Assembly: GCF_000423725.1 (NCBI RefSeq)
Contig: NZ_AUIN01000012.1
Coordinates: forward strand, 176,994 to 240,993
Length of the DNA stretch: 64,000 nt
Direction of reading: 5' to 3'
Source of the DNA: Streptococcus devriesei DSM 19639
Lineage (GTDB): Bacteria; Bacillota; Bacilli; Lactobacillales; Streptococcaceae
Shown piece by piece: positions 26,838-35,455 of this stretch. The notes below the pieces were generated by a model. The model had not been told where the DNA came from. It worked only from the letters and a program-made list of their open reading frames with translations, and made no database searches. The translations under genes and the position numbers were made by a program. Positions within the stretch are counted from its first letter, which is position 1; every line of letters starts with the position of its first letter.

Positions 26838-26982
26838 TGGCAGTCTTTCCTTTTCCTAAAAATTTTTCACGCAGAGCCTGAACGCGGGACTTTTTAGTTT
26901 GGGCATTCATGCCTTGTGAGTGTTTTTCATGGAAGCGCTGAACCTGCGCCTTCCCTTTATCATCTAATTGGTACTTTCCCAT
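26812..26982 (-). CDS. Conserved 56-residue basic protein of the nrdDG operon
   Basis: Begins MGKYQLDDKGKAQVQRFHEK and ends AKKTKS; lysine/arginine-rich with no membrane segment. It overlaps the acetyltransferase gene by 26 bases in another frame and sits between nrdD and that gene, as a similar small gene does in S. pneumoniae (SP_0203, from memory). AGAAAAAA before the start is a weak ribosome site. The composition suggests nucleic-acid or ribosome contact, but the function is unknown. Confidence 0.7.
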   Translation of the reverse strand: MGKYQLDDKGKAQVQRFHEKHSQGMNAQTKKSRVQALREKFLGKGKTANGAKKTKS

Positions 26983-27041
26983 TTTTTCTTTTCTTTCTAA
27001 TTATGTTAAATTTCAAATACTGCGCACTTGCAGCTTCCTAA

Positions 27042-27067
27042 CAGTCTGCAAGCAGTTTTGCAGACTG
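27042..27067. other. Hairpin in the nrdD-small ORF spacer
   Basis: CAGTCTGCAA and TTGCAGACTG, perfect 10-base stem with a six-base loop, no T run. It may be a processing or stabilising hairpin within the nrd transcript. The rest of 26983-27256 shows no gene. Confidence 0.4.
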
Positions 27068-27256
27068 CAGGCCTAAAAGCTAAAAAAGGGGCGGGAAACA
27101 ACTTTCCCAGTCCCTCTCACCATTTCAGCAATCTTACAGCTAAGCCTAAATCTTTTATGTTCTGCCGAAACGAGGAAGCAGGCAGTGAGCACTCAAAACC
27201 TGCCTCCTTGGCCTCAAAAGATTATCAGCACCAGCCTGATAAAACCAGAAACAAAT

Positions 27257-29461
27257 CTAGTTTTTATGTCCCGGATTCTTGATGGTTGAGCCGTTCATGT
27301 GTTTCACACGAGCTGAAATTTCCTTGTGACGGCCATTTACCATGGGACGAGCCTGAGGATTGCCAAGGTAACCGCAGGTTCTCTTGACTACATCGGCAGT
27401 CTTAGGGTCTGTGTTACCGCAGTTCGGGCACATAAAACCACGTTCTGTCGGTGTAAAATCACCCTCAAAACCACAATCATAGCAGCGATCAATCGGTGTA
27501 TTAGTTCCCAGATAGCCAACACGGTCATAAGCATAGTCCCAGACAGCTTCAAGCGCTTTAGGATTTTGCTGCAGCACAGGGTATTCGCAGTAGTGAATAA
27601 AGCCGCCTGTCGCACCTGCTTCCGGATAATCTTTTTCGAAATCTAATTTTTCAAATGGTGTCGGATTTTTACGCACATCATAGTGGAAAGAATTCGTATA
27701 GTATTCTTTGTCCGTAATATCTTTGATGACACCAAATTTTTCGGTATCTAAACGGCAGAAGCGGTCTGTCAGACTTTCAGACGGTGTCGAATAAACAGAG
27801 AAATGGTAATTATATTCATTGGACCATTTACCGCAGAGATCCTTCATCTGACGGATAATATCAATGGTAAAGTCTTTAGCTGCCGGATTGGTTTCCCACT
27901 CACCGCCGTAAAAGACAGTAGCGACTTCGTACAGTCCGATGTAGCCAAGTGAAACTGTCGCCCTGCGATCCTTGAACAATTCATCTACTGAATCGTCCTT
28001 GCCAAGACGTTTGCCAAAAGCACCGTATTGATAGAGGATAGGCGCGTTAGCAGGCGTAGCTTCTTTAACACGGTTAACGCGGTAAACAAGCGCATCTTTA
28101 GCAATAGCCATTTTTTCGCTGAAAATATCCCAGAATTTATCAATATTTCCGTTGGATTCAAGAGCAATACGCGGCAGGTTGACCGTTACCACGCCGAGAT
28201 TCATACGGCCGGAATTCACTTCAACGCCATTTTCATCTTTCCAGCCTTGAAGAAAGGAACGGCAGCCCATAGGAACCTTGAAAGAACCTGTCAGCTCAAT
28301 AATCTTTTCGTAAGACAGCATATCAGGGTACATGCGCTTAGTGGCACATTCAAGCGCTAACTGCTTAATATCATAGTTCGGTGTTCCCGGTTCCAAATTA
28401 AGACCGCGCTTAACAGTGAAAATGAGCTTAGGAAAGATAGCTGTACGATGCTCACTGCCCAGCCCTTTAATCCGAATGTTAAGGATAGCCTTTTGAATTT
28501 CACGTTCAAACCAATCCGTACCCAAACCAAAACCTAGAGACGTAAACGGTGTTTGTCCATTAGAGGTGAAGAGAGTATTGATTTCATATTCGAGACTTTG
28601 CATGGCATCATAGATGTCTTTTTTGGTCTTTTCACGCGCATATTCTTCCTGCTTGTCCTCAGCAACCCATTTTTGAGCATCTTTTAAATGCTTTTGATAA
28701 TTGAGTTCTGCATAAGGAGCCAGAGTCTCATCAATGCGGTCAGCAGAACAGCCGCCGTATTGGCTGGAAGCTACATTTGCAATGATTTGGGAAATCTGAG
28801 CTGTCGCCGTCTGGATAGACTTAGGACTTTCAACCTCGGCATTGCCAATCTTAAAACCAGACTCCAGCATACCCTTGAAATCAATCAAACAGCAGTTGGT
28901 CATCGGCGTATAAGGGCTGTAGTCCAAATCATGGTAATGAATATCCCCTTTAAGATGCGCATTGGCAACATGCTCAGGCAGCATCTTAAGGCCGATTGAT
29001 TTGCCGACAATACCAGCTGTTAAATCGCGCTGGGTGTTGAAGACATCACTGTCTTTGTTAGCATTTTCATTGACAACAGTCTGATCCTTATTAATCAATT
29101 TATCAATGGTAAAATTGATATCAGTGGCTTGAGAGCGCTCAAAATCACGTTTTGCACGATAATTAATATACTCCTGAGCAATAGTGTATTCTCCGGCCTC
29201 TAGGAGTTCATGCTCTACAATATTTTGAATTTCATAAATTTTAATATTTTCGCTAAAACGCTCATAAATTTCAGCAACAACCCGATCAGCAATATCCGAC
29301 AGCTTTGCCTCAATAAAAGGTGTGATCGGTGTTACCTGGTTACTTGCTCTGACGATAGCCTGATAAATTTTGTCTTTGTCAAAAGCAACTTGACGGCCGT
29401 CACGTTTAATGACAATCATAGCAGGTTTAGCAAAAATATTTTCTTTTTCGAGTGCAATCAT
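27257..29461 (-). CDS. nrdD: Anaerobic (class III) ribonucleoside-triphosphate reductase
   Basis: 734 residues. An N-terminal ATP-cone (about residues 14-105, VIKRDGRQVAFDKDKI) regulates activity. The barrel core is full length. The C-terminal zinc site has CYDCGFEG and CPNCG, and the glycyl-radical loop reads RTCGYLGNP, with the radical glycine in GYLG. It makes dNTPs without oxygen and needs NrdG. GGAGAGAGACAT precedes the ATG, and two NrdR boxes lie upstream. Confidence 0.95.
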   Translation of the reverse strand: MIALEKENIFAKPAMIVIKRDGRQVAFDKDKIYQAIVRASNQVTPITPFIEAKLSDIADRVVAEIYERFSENIKIYEIQNIVEHELLEAGEYTIAQEYINYRAKRDFERSQATDINFTIDKLINKDQTVVNENANKDSDVFNTQRDLTAGIVGKSIGLKMLPEHVANAHLKGDIHYHDLDYSPYTPMTNCCLIDFKGMLESGFKIGNAEVESPKSIQTATAQISQIIANVASSQYGGCSADRIDETLAPYAELNYQKHLKDAQKWVAEDKQEEYAREKTKKDIYDAMQSLEYEINTLFTSNGQTPFTSLGFGLGTDWFEREIQKAILNIRIKGLGSEHRTAIFPKLIFTVKRGLNLEPGTPNYDIKQLALECATKRMYPDMLSYEKIIELTGSFKVPMGCRSFLQGWKDENGVEVNSGRMNLGVVTVNLPRIALESNGNIDKFWDIFSEKMAIAKDALVYRVNRVKEATPANAPILYQYGAFGKRLGKDDSVDELFKDRRATVSLGYIGLYEVATVFYGGEWETNPAAKDFTIDIIRQMKDLCGKWSNEYNYHFSVYSTPSESLTDRFCRLDTEKFGVIKDITDKEYYTNSFHYDVRKNPTPFEKLDFEKDYPEAGATGGFIHYCEYPVLQQNPKALEAVWDYAYDRVGYLGTNTPIDRCYDCGFEGDFTPTERGFMCPNCGNTDPKTADVVKRTCGYLGNPQARPMVNGRHKEISARVKHMNGSTIKNPGHKN

Positions 29462-29484
29462 ATGTCTCTCTCCTTACAAGAGCT

Positions 29485-29512
29485 ATTATAACACAAGAAA
29501 GAAAAAAATCAA
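29485..29512 (-). promoter_or_regulatory. Promoter of the nrdDG operon
   Basis: TTGATT (29507-29512) and TATAAT (29485-29490), 16-base spacer. The -35 overlaps the proximal NrdR box, so NrdR binding would block polymerase. Confidence 0.6.
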
Positions 29513-29523
29513 TATATTGTGGC
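29508..29523. promoter_or_regulatory. NrdR box, proximal
   Basis: ATCAATATATTGTGGC, a match to the ACACWATATATWGTGT-type NrdR box. It overlaps the -35 of nrdD. Confidence 0.7.
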
Positions 29524-29537
29524 AAAAAAAGTAATTA

Positions 29538-29553
29538 GACACAATATATTGAT
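29538..29553. promoter_or_regulatory. NrdR box, distal
   Basis: GACACAATATATTGAT. Its centre is 30 bases from the proximal box, about three helical turns, as is usual for NrdR pairs. Confidence 0.7.
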
Positions 29554-29560
29554 TTTTAGG

Positions 29561-31126
29561 CTATTTTCGCTTGTAAACAGTGAAGTCAGGGCTTGTCTTC
29601 AAGGAAATCGCTTTATAATTTTTTCTAAAATTATTTTTTAAGACATCCGGCAAGCGGTCTGCAGTTTCATTAACTAAAATATAGGAAGCTTCATTTTGCA
29701 ACAGTTCATCTTCCAGCGTTTTTTCATTAGACTCTTTAACCGTATTGATTGCAGGCAGAGGAAACTGTGAACTGGAGAGACGGTTAGCATCCATATAAAT
29801 TTTAGCACTGGAATCCCAGACATAGATTTTGGAATCCTTGTCAGTATTTTCTCTGATATAATCGGCTGCCTGTGCCCGCTCCTGATTTAAACCATAAGAG
29901 GAAACATAGTGAACAACCGGCTGAGCCAAACCGTAAACAAACAGCAGGCAGGGCAGGTAAAAATGCCCCAGTAAAAACAGTTCAAAGACTCTGCGCGACA
30001 GCCGTCTGTGCTGCTTACGGCGGCGCGACCTGCGCCTCTGGGATTCCTTATACTTATCATCAAGATAAAGTCCCGTCAAAACCAGCCCAAACGGCAGAAG
30101 CAGTAAGAACTGATAGGTCGCAAAACTTTGTGACAGCAAAATGAAAATCAGGCTGAAAACAAAGCTTAGAAAGACAATTGATTTGACCAGATCATCCCGA
30201 TCGGTCTCCCGCTTAATATGATTAAAGAAAGTCAAAGCTCCCATTAACAGACCCGAAGCAAAGAGCACAAAGAGCTGGAAGAGAATTGTCAGCAAGACAT
30301 CCTCTTTGCCCAGTGCAAAATAAGTAAAATAATAAGTTCCGGCCTGAGAAACATAGGACGACAGGATCTGCATGTTTAAGACAAAATAGCCGAAGGTATA
30401 AAATACCAGAAGTCCGCCAAACAGCAAGCAGAGAATCTGATAGAAACCGTGGGCATAACGACGATTTTTAATGTTGTGAACACAGATGACAGCCAAAGAA
30501 ACCAACCAGAAAAACAGGGTCCTGGGCTCAATTAAATAGGCAAACGCTCCTGTCAGACCATAAACGATAAAGCCCTCATCTCTTGTCAGTCCCGCAAAAT
30601 ATTTCGTCAAAAACCACAGCGACAGCAAGACAAATGGCATGGCAAACTGAACAGGGTAAAGACCGCCAAAGCCCAGCGCAAAATTGCCCAGATAAAAAAG
30701 CAGTATAGTGTTGATGGCTACTTCTTCTTTATCCGTCATGTGGTAAACAATCTTATAAAGGTAGATCCCTGAAAAGTAAAAGGCGGCAAACTGGACAAAG
30801 ATCAGCCAGAAACTGCTTCCTAATAAATAACTCAAAGAGATCAGTCCATAATAGACAAAGCCGCCCGTCGCAAAAATATCACTGTAAGGCAAATGGTTCT
30901 GGGCCATCATAAAGCCAGTATAGAGATTCTGAGACTGCACAGCATTGCCAAAATCAGTGAAAACAGGCATAGCCACACTGAAAAAGCTGACAAAAGCGCT
31001 GAAGATAGTAATATAAAGCCGATGCAGAGAATCAACTTCTGCAGGCCCCCTGCTCGTATCAGAATCCTTGCGGACACTTTGGTCTGCCAATGTTTCATTG
31101 CTGTATTTATCTTGTCGTTTATCCAA
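29561..31126 (-). CDS. Multi-pass membrane protein, GT-C/ArnT-like
   Basis: 521 residues with about eleven hydrophobic helices, a basic loop around residues 360-375 (RRRSRRRKQHRR) and a C-terminal soluble domain of about 110 residues. The stretch MMAQNHLPYSDIFATGGFVY resembles the Y-x-D-x-F-x-x-x-G first-loop motif of GT39/ArnT-type glycosyltransferases, which use lipid-linked sugars. No firm family is recognised. It is preceded 44 bases upstream by a 41-residue ORF. Mature transcripts may end in the A+T-rich palindrome that carries the NrdR boxes. Confidence 0.6.
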   Translation of the reverse strand: MDKRQDKYSNETLADQSVRKDSDTSRGPAEVDSLHRLYITIFSAFVSFFSVAMPVFTDFGNAVQSQNLYTGFMMAQNHLPYSDIFATGGFVYYGLISLSYLLGSSFWLIFVQFAAFYFSGIYLYKIVYHMTDKEEVAINTILLFYLGNFALGFGGLYPVQFAMPFVLLSLWFLTKYFAGLTRDEGFIVYGLTGAFAYLIEPRTLFFWLVSLAVICVHNIKNRRYAHGFYQILCLLFGGLLVFYTFGYFVLNMQILSSYVSQAGTYYFTYFALGKEDVLLTILFQLFVLFASGLLMGALTFFNHIKRETDRDDLVKSIVFLSFVFSLIFILLSQSFATYQFLLLLPFGLVLTGLYLDDKYKESQRRRSRRRKQHRRLSRRVFELFLLGHFYLPCLLFVYGLAQPVVHYVSSYGLNQERAQAADYIRENTDKDSKIYVWDSSAKIYMDANRLSSSQFPLPAINTVKESNEKTLEDELLQNEASYILVNETADRLPDVLKNNFRKNYKAISLKTSPDFTVYKRK

Positions 31127-31169
31127 ACTAGTTTCTCCTTGAATTTTCCTATTAAAAGTATAACAAAAT

Positions 31170-31295
31170 CTACTTATTAGTCAATTTATCTAAGATAAAA
31201 GCATAAGTTAAAATGTCTCTGAAACGGTGGCAAGACTTTTCTCTATAGGCTTTTAAAAATAATTCCTCTTCCCGAGTCAGCTTCTTCTTACTCAT
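31170..31295 (-). CDS. Small 41-residue protein upstream of the GT-C-like gene
   Basis: Reads MSKKKLTREEELFLKAYREK then a C-terminal half ending DILTYAFILDKLTNK. AAAGGGG lies six bases before the ATG, a good site. No signal peptide or membrane segment. It is 44 bases upstream of the membrane protein on the same strand, so probably co-transcribed. Function unknown. Confidence 0.55.
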   Translation of the reverse strand: MSKKKLTREEELFLKAYREKSCHRFRDILTYAFILDKLTNK

Positions 31296-31311
31296 TGTAC
31301 ACCCCTTTTAA

Positions 31312-31557
31312 CTATTCGCAAAAAGAGCAAGCTTTGACAGCTCCACTGACTTTCCTACAAGAATGATCTTCTAAGAGCAGAGAGAAGAAATGCTTATGAT
31401 GAAGGGCCGTTTTAAAATAGTAACTGTTATCCTCGTCCAGAAGCAAACAAGTCAAAATAGTTAAAATTATTTCAGTTATAAATGATATGTTAAAAACGCC
31501 TAAAAATGCAAACCCTTTCTTGATGACAGAGCTGGAAAAAGATATAATAAGACCCAT
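31312..31557 (-). CDS. Possible short cysteine-containing ORF, start uncertain
   Basis: The C-terminal 50 residues look protein-like ([19 protein letters not shown], then DHSC and a CSFCE end). The first 30 residues overlap the promoter region of the acetoin reductase gene and look like translated spacer, so the true start may be a TTG near 31458. No family recognised. The rest of 31296-31579 is promoter-type sequence. Confidence 0.25.
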   Translation of the reverse strand: MGLIISFSSSVIKKGFAFLGVFNISFITEIILTILTCLLLDEDNSYYFKTALHHKHFFSLLLEDHSCRKVSGAVKACSFCE

Positions 31558-31579
31558 AAAATTTTTGGGGGTCGTTTTT

Positions 31580-32344
31580 ATGACTAAAGTTGCTATTGTT
31601 ACCGGTGCTGGTCAGGGGATTGGTTTTGCTATCGCTAAACGCTTGCATGCAGACGGTTTTAAAATAGGAATCTTGGATTACAATAAAGAGTCAGCCAATG
31701 CTGCTGTGGAGCAGCTGTCAGCTGAAAATGCCTTTGCTGTAATTGCTGACGTTTCGAAGCAAGACCAGGTGTTTGCCGCTTTTGACCAAGTCGTTGAGCA
31801 CTTTGGAGACCTGACTGTGGTGGTCAATAATGCCGGTGTCGCTCCGACAACACCGCTGGAAACCATCACACCCGAACAATTTGAACAGACATTTGCGATT
31901 AACGTCGGCAGTGTTATCTGGGGCAGTCAAGCTGCTCAAAGAATTTTTGAACGTTTGGGTCATGGGGGCAAAATCATCAATGCGACCTCTCAGGCCGGTG
32001 TAGTCGGCAATCCTAACTTGACTATTTATGGCGGAACTAAATTTGCTGTTCGCGGAATTACCCAGACCTTAGCTCGTGATCTGGCTGATGACGGCATTAC
32101 GGTAAACGCTTATGCACCTGGTATTGTGAAGACACCAATGATGTATGATATTGCACATGAAGTCGGAAAAAATGCCGGTAAAGATGACGAATGGGGTATG
32201 CAAACCTTCGCTAAGGATATCACCCTCAAGCGTCTATCTGAGCCAGAAGATGTCGCTAATGCGGTTGCTTTCCTGGCAGGACCTGATTCAGACTATATCA
32301 CCGGCCAGACGATTGTTGTTGATGGCGGTATGCAATTCCATTAA
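31580..32344 (+). CDS. butA: Acetoin/diacetyl reductase (SDR, 2,3-butanediol dehydrogenase type)
   Basis: 254 residues from the ATG at 31580 (GGGGGTCG site upstream); the frame is open further upstream but without a site. Classical short-chain dehydrogenase: NAD-binding TGAGQGIG (residues 8-15), NNAG at about 85, catalytic S in NATSQAG, YGGTK (Tyr-x-x-x-Lys) and PGIVKTPM. The family reduces diacetyl to acetoin and acetoin to butanediol, regenerating NAD during fermentation. Monocistronic, with its own terminator. Confidence 0.85.
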   Translation: MTKVAIVTGAGQGIGFAIAKRLHADGFKIGILDYNKESANAAVEQLSAENAFAVIADVSKQDQVFAAFDQVVEHFGDLTVVVNNAGVAPTTPLETITPEQFEQTFAINVGSVIWGSQAAQRIFERLGHGGKIINATSQAGVVGNPNLTIYGGTKFAVRGITQTLARDLADDGITVNAYAPGIVKTPMMYDIAHEVGKNAGKDDEWGMQTFAKDITLKRLSEPEDVANAVAFLAGPDSDYITGQTIVVDGGMQFH

Positions 32345-32361
32345 TTTCTCAGATTAAGATT

Positions 32362-32413
32362 AAAAGCACCCCTAACCTTAGGTTAAAAATCTAAGATTAG
32401 AGGTGCTTTTTAT
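32362..32413 (+). terminator. Terminator of butA
   Basis: AAAAGCACC pairs with GGTGCTTTT, with an inner CCTAA/TTAG stem, then TATAAT. Good intrinsic terminator. The remainder to 32559 holds no gene. Confidence 0.75.
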
Positions 32414-32559
32414 AATATTAAATGACAAATTTATCATTTCAATAATAAACCTATCCGGACAAAACTAAAAGAACTGAGCTCTGCAATTCAGAACACAATC
32501 CTTCTCATAAACAGTCTGTCTAACGTTTGAAAGCTGATACAAGCATCAGAGACCTTTTA

Positions 32560-32859
32560 TTAATCTTCATCTAAAAAGCTGTTGAAAACTTCTTCAATCA
32601 TATCCCATTCAGCATCAGCATCTTCTGGAATCGGCTGTAAATCGCCTTCTGTGCCATCTTCATTTTCAGTAAATGAATAGGCTTGAATTTCAATCTGACC
32701 ATCAGCATCTTCTTCAGCTCCGGCCGGCACTAAAAGAACATAATTTTTCCCAAATTCTTCTTTCCCGTCAATCGTTAAAAGAATTTCAAACAAGGTCTCA
32801 TTTCCCTGCTCGTCAACAAGCGTGATAAGGTCATGCTCTTGTTCATGATGATGTGACAT
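32560..32859 (-). CDS. UPF0473 (DUF1292) protein
   Basis: 99 residues, very acidic, beginning [20 protein letters not shown]: a member of DUF1292/UPF0473 (YrzB-like). No enzymatic motif. In firmicutes it is consistently encoded with ireB and ruvX, as here (both upstream on the same strand). GGAGGCG precedes the ATG. Function unknown. Confidence 0.88.
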   Translation of the reverse strand: MSHHHEQEHDLITLVDEQGNETLFEILLTIDGKEEFGKNYVLLVPAGAEEDADGQIEIQAYSFTENEDGTEGDLQPIPEDADAEWDMIEEVFNSFLDED

Positions 32860-32952
32860 AATCGCCTCCTATATTTTCATTTGATAAATTGGCTTTCGTT
32901 CCGGTGAAGAAAGCAGCTGAATTACCTGACTACAGCTTTTAAGCATTCCTGC

Positions 32953-33372
32953 TTAAAACATTCGATCTAAATAATTTTGCAAAATCAGCTGAGCGGCCAG
33001 CTTATCAATAACTTTTTTACGTTTGCCGCGGCTGACATCAGCCTGCTCAACTAACATTCGTTCTGCCTGAACAGTGGTCAGGCGCTCATCCTGATAATCA
33101 ACAGGCAGCTCAAAAAGCTCCTTGATTTTTTCTCCGTAAGCTCTGCTGGCCTCAACACGCGGACCGCTTGTGTTGTTCATATTTTTAGGCAGGCCTACCA
33201 CAAACTTTTCAACCTTGTACTCTTTGACCAGATCAGCTAGGCGCTCAAGGCCGAATTCTCCATTGGCTTCATTAATAGCAATAATCTCAACTCCCTGCGC
33301 TGTAAAACCCAGAGGATCGCTAATCGCAACACCAACGGTTTTTGAACCGACGTCCAGCCCCATTATTCTCAT
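32953..33372 (-). CDS. ruvX: Pre-16S rRNA nuclease / Holliday junction resolvase-like YqgF
   Basis: 139 residues, RNase H-like fold. The catalytic aspartate is in [17 protein letters not shown]; the second box is [13 protein letters not shown] and the third is [15 protein letters not shown]. YqgF homologues process the 5' end of 16S rRNA in E. coli; resolvase activity is also proposed. Its start overlaps the ireB stop by four bases. Confidence 0.9.
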   Translation of the reverse strand: MRIMGLDVGSKTVGVAISDPLGFTAQGVEIIAINEANGEFGLERLADLVKEYKVEKFVVGLPKNMNNTSGPRVEASRAYGEKIKELFELPVDYQDERLTTVQAERMLVEQADVSRGKRKKVIDKLAAQLILQNYLDRMF

Positions 33373-33638
33373 CCTAAATCAATCCCGTTTCCTTGTAAAT
33401 AATAACGTACCAATTCTTCCACAATTTCATCGCGTTCATATTTACGGATTTGATTGCGAGCATCATTGTAACGAGGTACGTAAGCAGGATCACCACTCAA
33501 AACATAACCGACAATCTGGTTGATTGGATTATAACCTTTTTCTTCTAGTGAACGATAAACATGCGTCAACGTTTCACTGATTTCTTTTTTATTTCCATCG
33601 TCAAGGTTAAAACGAACTGTTTCATCTGTAAATCCCAC
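33369..33638 (-). CDS. ireB: IreB family regulator (UPF0297)
   Basis: 89 residues, [14 protein letters not shown] at the start, characteristic of IreB/UPF0297 (YrzL). In Enterococcus faecalis IreB is phosphorylated by the PASTA kinase IreK and acts in cephalosporin tolerance. The start codon is GTG at 33638 with AAGAAGGTG five bases upstream. It is the first gene of ireB-ruvX-UPF0473, under a clear promoter. Confidence 0.88.
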   Translation of the reverse strand: MGFTDETVRFNLDDGNKKEISETLTHVYRSLEEKGYNPINQIVGYVLSGDPAYVPRYNDARNQIRKYERDEIVEELVRYYLQGNGIDLG

Positions 33639-33675
33639 AATAACACCTTCTTTCTCATAGGGAATATCATGTTAC

Positions 33676-33704
33676 ATTATATCTTATTTTCAGTATTTTC
33701 ACAA
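33676..33704 (-). promoter_or_regulatory. Promoter of ireB-ruvX
   Basis: TTGTGA (33699-33704) and TATAAT (33676-33681), 17-base spacer, about 38 bases before the GTG start. Confidence 0.7.
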
Positions 33705-33711
33705 GGATAAG

Positions 33712-33741
33712 AGCCACATATCTCAAATTAGAAGCCACATA
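33712..33741 (+). promoter_or_regulatory. Direct repeats, probable LytTR (BrsR) operator
   Basis: AGCCACATA at 33712-33720 and again at 33733-33741, exactly 21 bases apart (two turns). LytTR proteins bind such paired direct repeats just upstream of a weak -35. They precede the brsR promoter, suggesting autoregulation. Confidence 0.6.
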
Positions 33742-33752
33742 GCCGCAAACGC

Positions 33753-33781
33753 TGGTCTCCCTTTCAAAAATTCTATATACT
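33753..33781 (+). promoter_or_regulatory. Promoter of brsRM
   Basis: TATACT (33776-33781) with a poor -35 (TGGTCT, 33753-33758) 17 bases away, 11 bases after the second AGCCACATA repeat: the arrangement of an activator-dependent promoter. Confidence 0.5.
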
Positions 33782-33804
33782 AAAGACAAAGGAAGGAAAG
33801 CTAT

Positions 33805-34239
33805 ATGAAACTAGAAGTTATTAAGGATGCTCAGCTAAAAGAAACCCTGATTAAAATTTACACAGCGCAGATTGATTTACAAACTCAGGAAATTATTGAT
33901 TTTATTGAGAAAAAACCTTATTTTATCTATGGCTACAAAAACAAGCGGCTGGAATTTATCAAGACTGAAAACATCATTCGGATTTTCACTGAAAACAAGC
34001 ATGTTTTCATTCAAACCCTAACGGACACCTATTTGGCCAAACAAAGAATTTTTTATTTTGAGCAGCACTTAAATTCAAATTTCATTCGGATTTCACAGGG
34101 AGAAATAATCAATATCAAATATATAAAACAGCTGGATCTGACCATTAAGGGCAGCATTGAAGTCACTTTAAAAAACGGCTTTGTCAGTTTTGTATCCAGA
34201 CGCAGTTTAAAGCGCTTTAAAGAAAAATTAAAAATTTAA
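33805..34239 (+). CDS. brsR: LytTR-type transcription regulator (BrsR-like)
   Basis: 144 residues. The C-terminal 95 residues form a LytTR DNA-binding domain (FIKTENIIRIF, FIRISQGEIINIKYIKQL, SFVSRRSLKRFKEKL); the N-terminal 45 residues are not a receiver domain. It is encoded with a DUF3021 membrane protein 14 bases downstream, the signature of streptococcal LytTR regulatory systems (HdrRM, BrsRM). In S. mutans, BrsR activates bacteriocin genes and competence and lies between ireB-ruvX and spxA, as here, so I call it BrsR rather than HdrR. GGAAGG precedes the ATG. Confidence 0.8.
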   Translation: MKLEVIKDAQLKETLIKIYTAQIDLQTQEIIDFIEKKPYFIYGYKNKRLEFIKTENIIRIFTENKHVFIQTLTDTYLAKQRIFYFEQHLNSNFIRISQGEIINIKYIKQLDLTIKGSIEVTLKNGFVSFVSRRSLKRFKEKLKI

Positions 34240-34253
34240 GGAGGAAACCTACC

Positions 34254-34700
34254 ATGAAAATCGCTAAACACATTATCAGTTATGCTTTTATTGGAATGGG
34301 AATCGGCTCATTCATAAACTGTCTCATCACTACCCTCTTTTTTCCAAACAGCAGCTCTCTGGGAATCCCAAGTTTCACTCACATGTTCTCATCAGCCTCA
34401 CAGGCCGGCGCTGTTCAGCTTTTAATCTTCGCGCTGCTTGGAATACTTCAGGGGGCGGCAGGCAGGCTTTTTAAAAATGAAAGATTAAGCCTGCTGTCTG
34501 CAACTGCAATTCATTATTTTCTAATCCTTATCCCGCTTGTTCTTTCGGGTATTTACCTGCATTGGTTTAAAATGGCTTGGGCAAGTTTTGGTTTATTCTT
34601 GCTCCTTGCGTCTATCATTTATAGCTTCATTTATCTCTTCCTCTATTTGACACAAAAAAAAGACGTTCAAGAAATCAATAAGCGTCTCAGTCAGATCTAA
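34254..34700 (+). CDS. brsM: DUF3021 membrane inhibitor of the LytTR regulator (BrsM-like)
   Basis: 148 residues with four membrane helices and a short charged C-terminus (QKKDVQEINKRLSQI). DUF3021 proteins paired with LytTR regulators hold the regulator inactive at the membrane. It starts 14 bases after brsR with a strong site (AAGGAGG). Converges on the lipoprotein gene, separated by a terminator. Confidence 0.8.
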   Translation: MKIAKHIISYAFIGMGIGSFINCLITTLFFPNSSSLGIPSFTHMFSSASQAGAVQLLIFALLGILQGAAGRLFKNERLSLLSATAIHYFLILIPLVLSGIYLHWFKMAWASFGLFLLLASIIYSFIYLFLYLTQKKDVQEINKRLSQI

Positions 34701-34765
34701 ACAGCGGAACGATAAGATACTCTTAGATCGTTTATCACGCTGGAATAATTATCTTTAAAAAAACA

Positions 34766-34808
34766 AAGTCTGGGGAAGACAGCTATAGCAGCCGTCTCTT
34801 CCAGACTT
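34766..34808. terminator. Terminator between brsM and the lipoprotein gene
   Basis: AAGTCTGG-GGAAGAC and GTCT-CTTCCAGACTT form a long stem with an A run on one side and it overlaps the lipoprotein stop by two bases. Probably bidirectional for these convergent genes. Confidence 0.7.
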
Positions 34809-35424
34809 ACTGTTGAATAATCTTCGTTGCACCCTCTCTTTTGAGAGCAGCGATATAAAGTTTTGGTGTTAGTCTCGTCATTCTTGATAAATCACCGAAA
34901 CTGCTTCCAACTGCTGACAAGGCATCCCTGTCAATATTTGGAATATCAAAAGTAAAGGTTACCTTTGCTTCATAGTTTTCTGTAACATCAATATCCAAGG
35001 CTACGCCTCGGACAGTTTTGAGCTTTTGAATATCCGGATTGACATCCATTTGTTTTTTCAAAAGTGCCCGTACTTCTTCTAAACTGTGATTTTTTAAAGT
35101 TGCTGTTGTCTGCTCATCATAAGGCTGGATGACTTCCATCTTAATGGTAAGAAACTTGTCGCCTTGATAGGTCAGCGTGTGCGTATGCCTTTGATCAGGC
35201 ATGTCACTTTTAGACTTATACGTATAGGTATAGGCCTCAGTAACAACTTCTTTTTCTTCTTCAGTTGTTGTGGTTGTGTCAGAATGTTTTTTCTTCTTGA
35301 CTGATTTCTTCACCATTTTTCCAGATTCTGTTTTTCTGGAAGAAACTTCCCTAACCAGATGTACCGGGGCACAGGCTGTTAAAAGCAAGCTAGTCAGCAG
35401 AAGCAGCGTCAATTTCTTTTTCAA
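34807..35424 (-). CDS. Lipoprotein, DUF1307 (YehR-like)
   Basis: 205 residues. Signal peptide with lipobox LLTAC, cysteine at residue 18; a Lys/Thr-rich linker (SVKKKKHSDTTTTTEEE) and then a 130-residue domain resembling DUF1307/YehR, a family of small wall-facing lipoproteins of unknown role. Followed upstream, on the same strand, by a small membrane-protein gene (31 bases), so probably one unit. Confidence 0.75.
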   Translation of the reverse strand: MKKKLTLLLLTSLLLTACAPVHLVREVSSRKTESGKMVKKSVKKKKHSDTTTTTEEEKEVVTEAYTYTYKSKSDMPDQRHTHTLTYQGDKFLTIKMEVIQPYDEQTTATLKNHSLEEVRALLKKQMDVNPDIQKLKTVRGVALDIDVTENYEAKVTFTFDIPNIDRDALSAVGSSFGDLSRMTRLTPKLYIAALKREGATKIIQQ

Positions 35425-35455
35425 TAATTCATCTCCTTTGTATAATCAGCTACGG

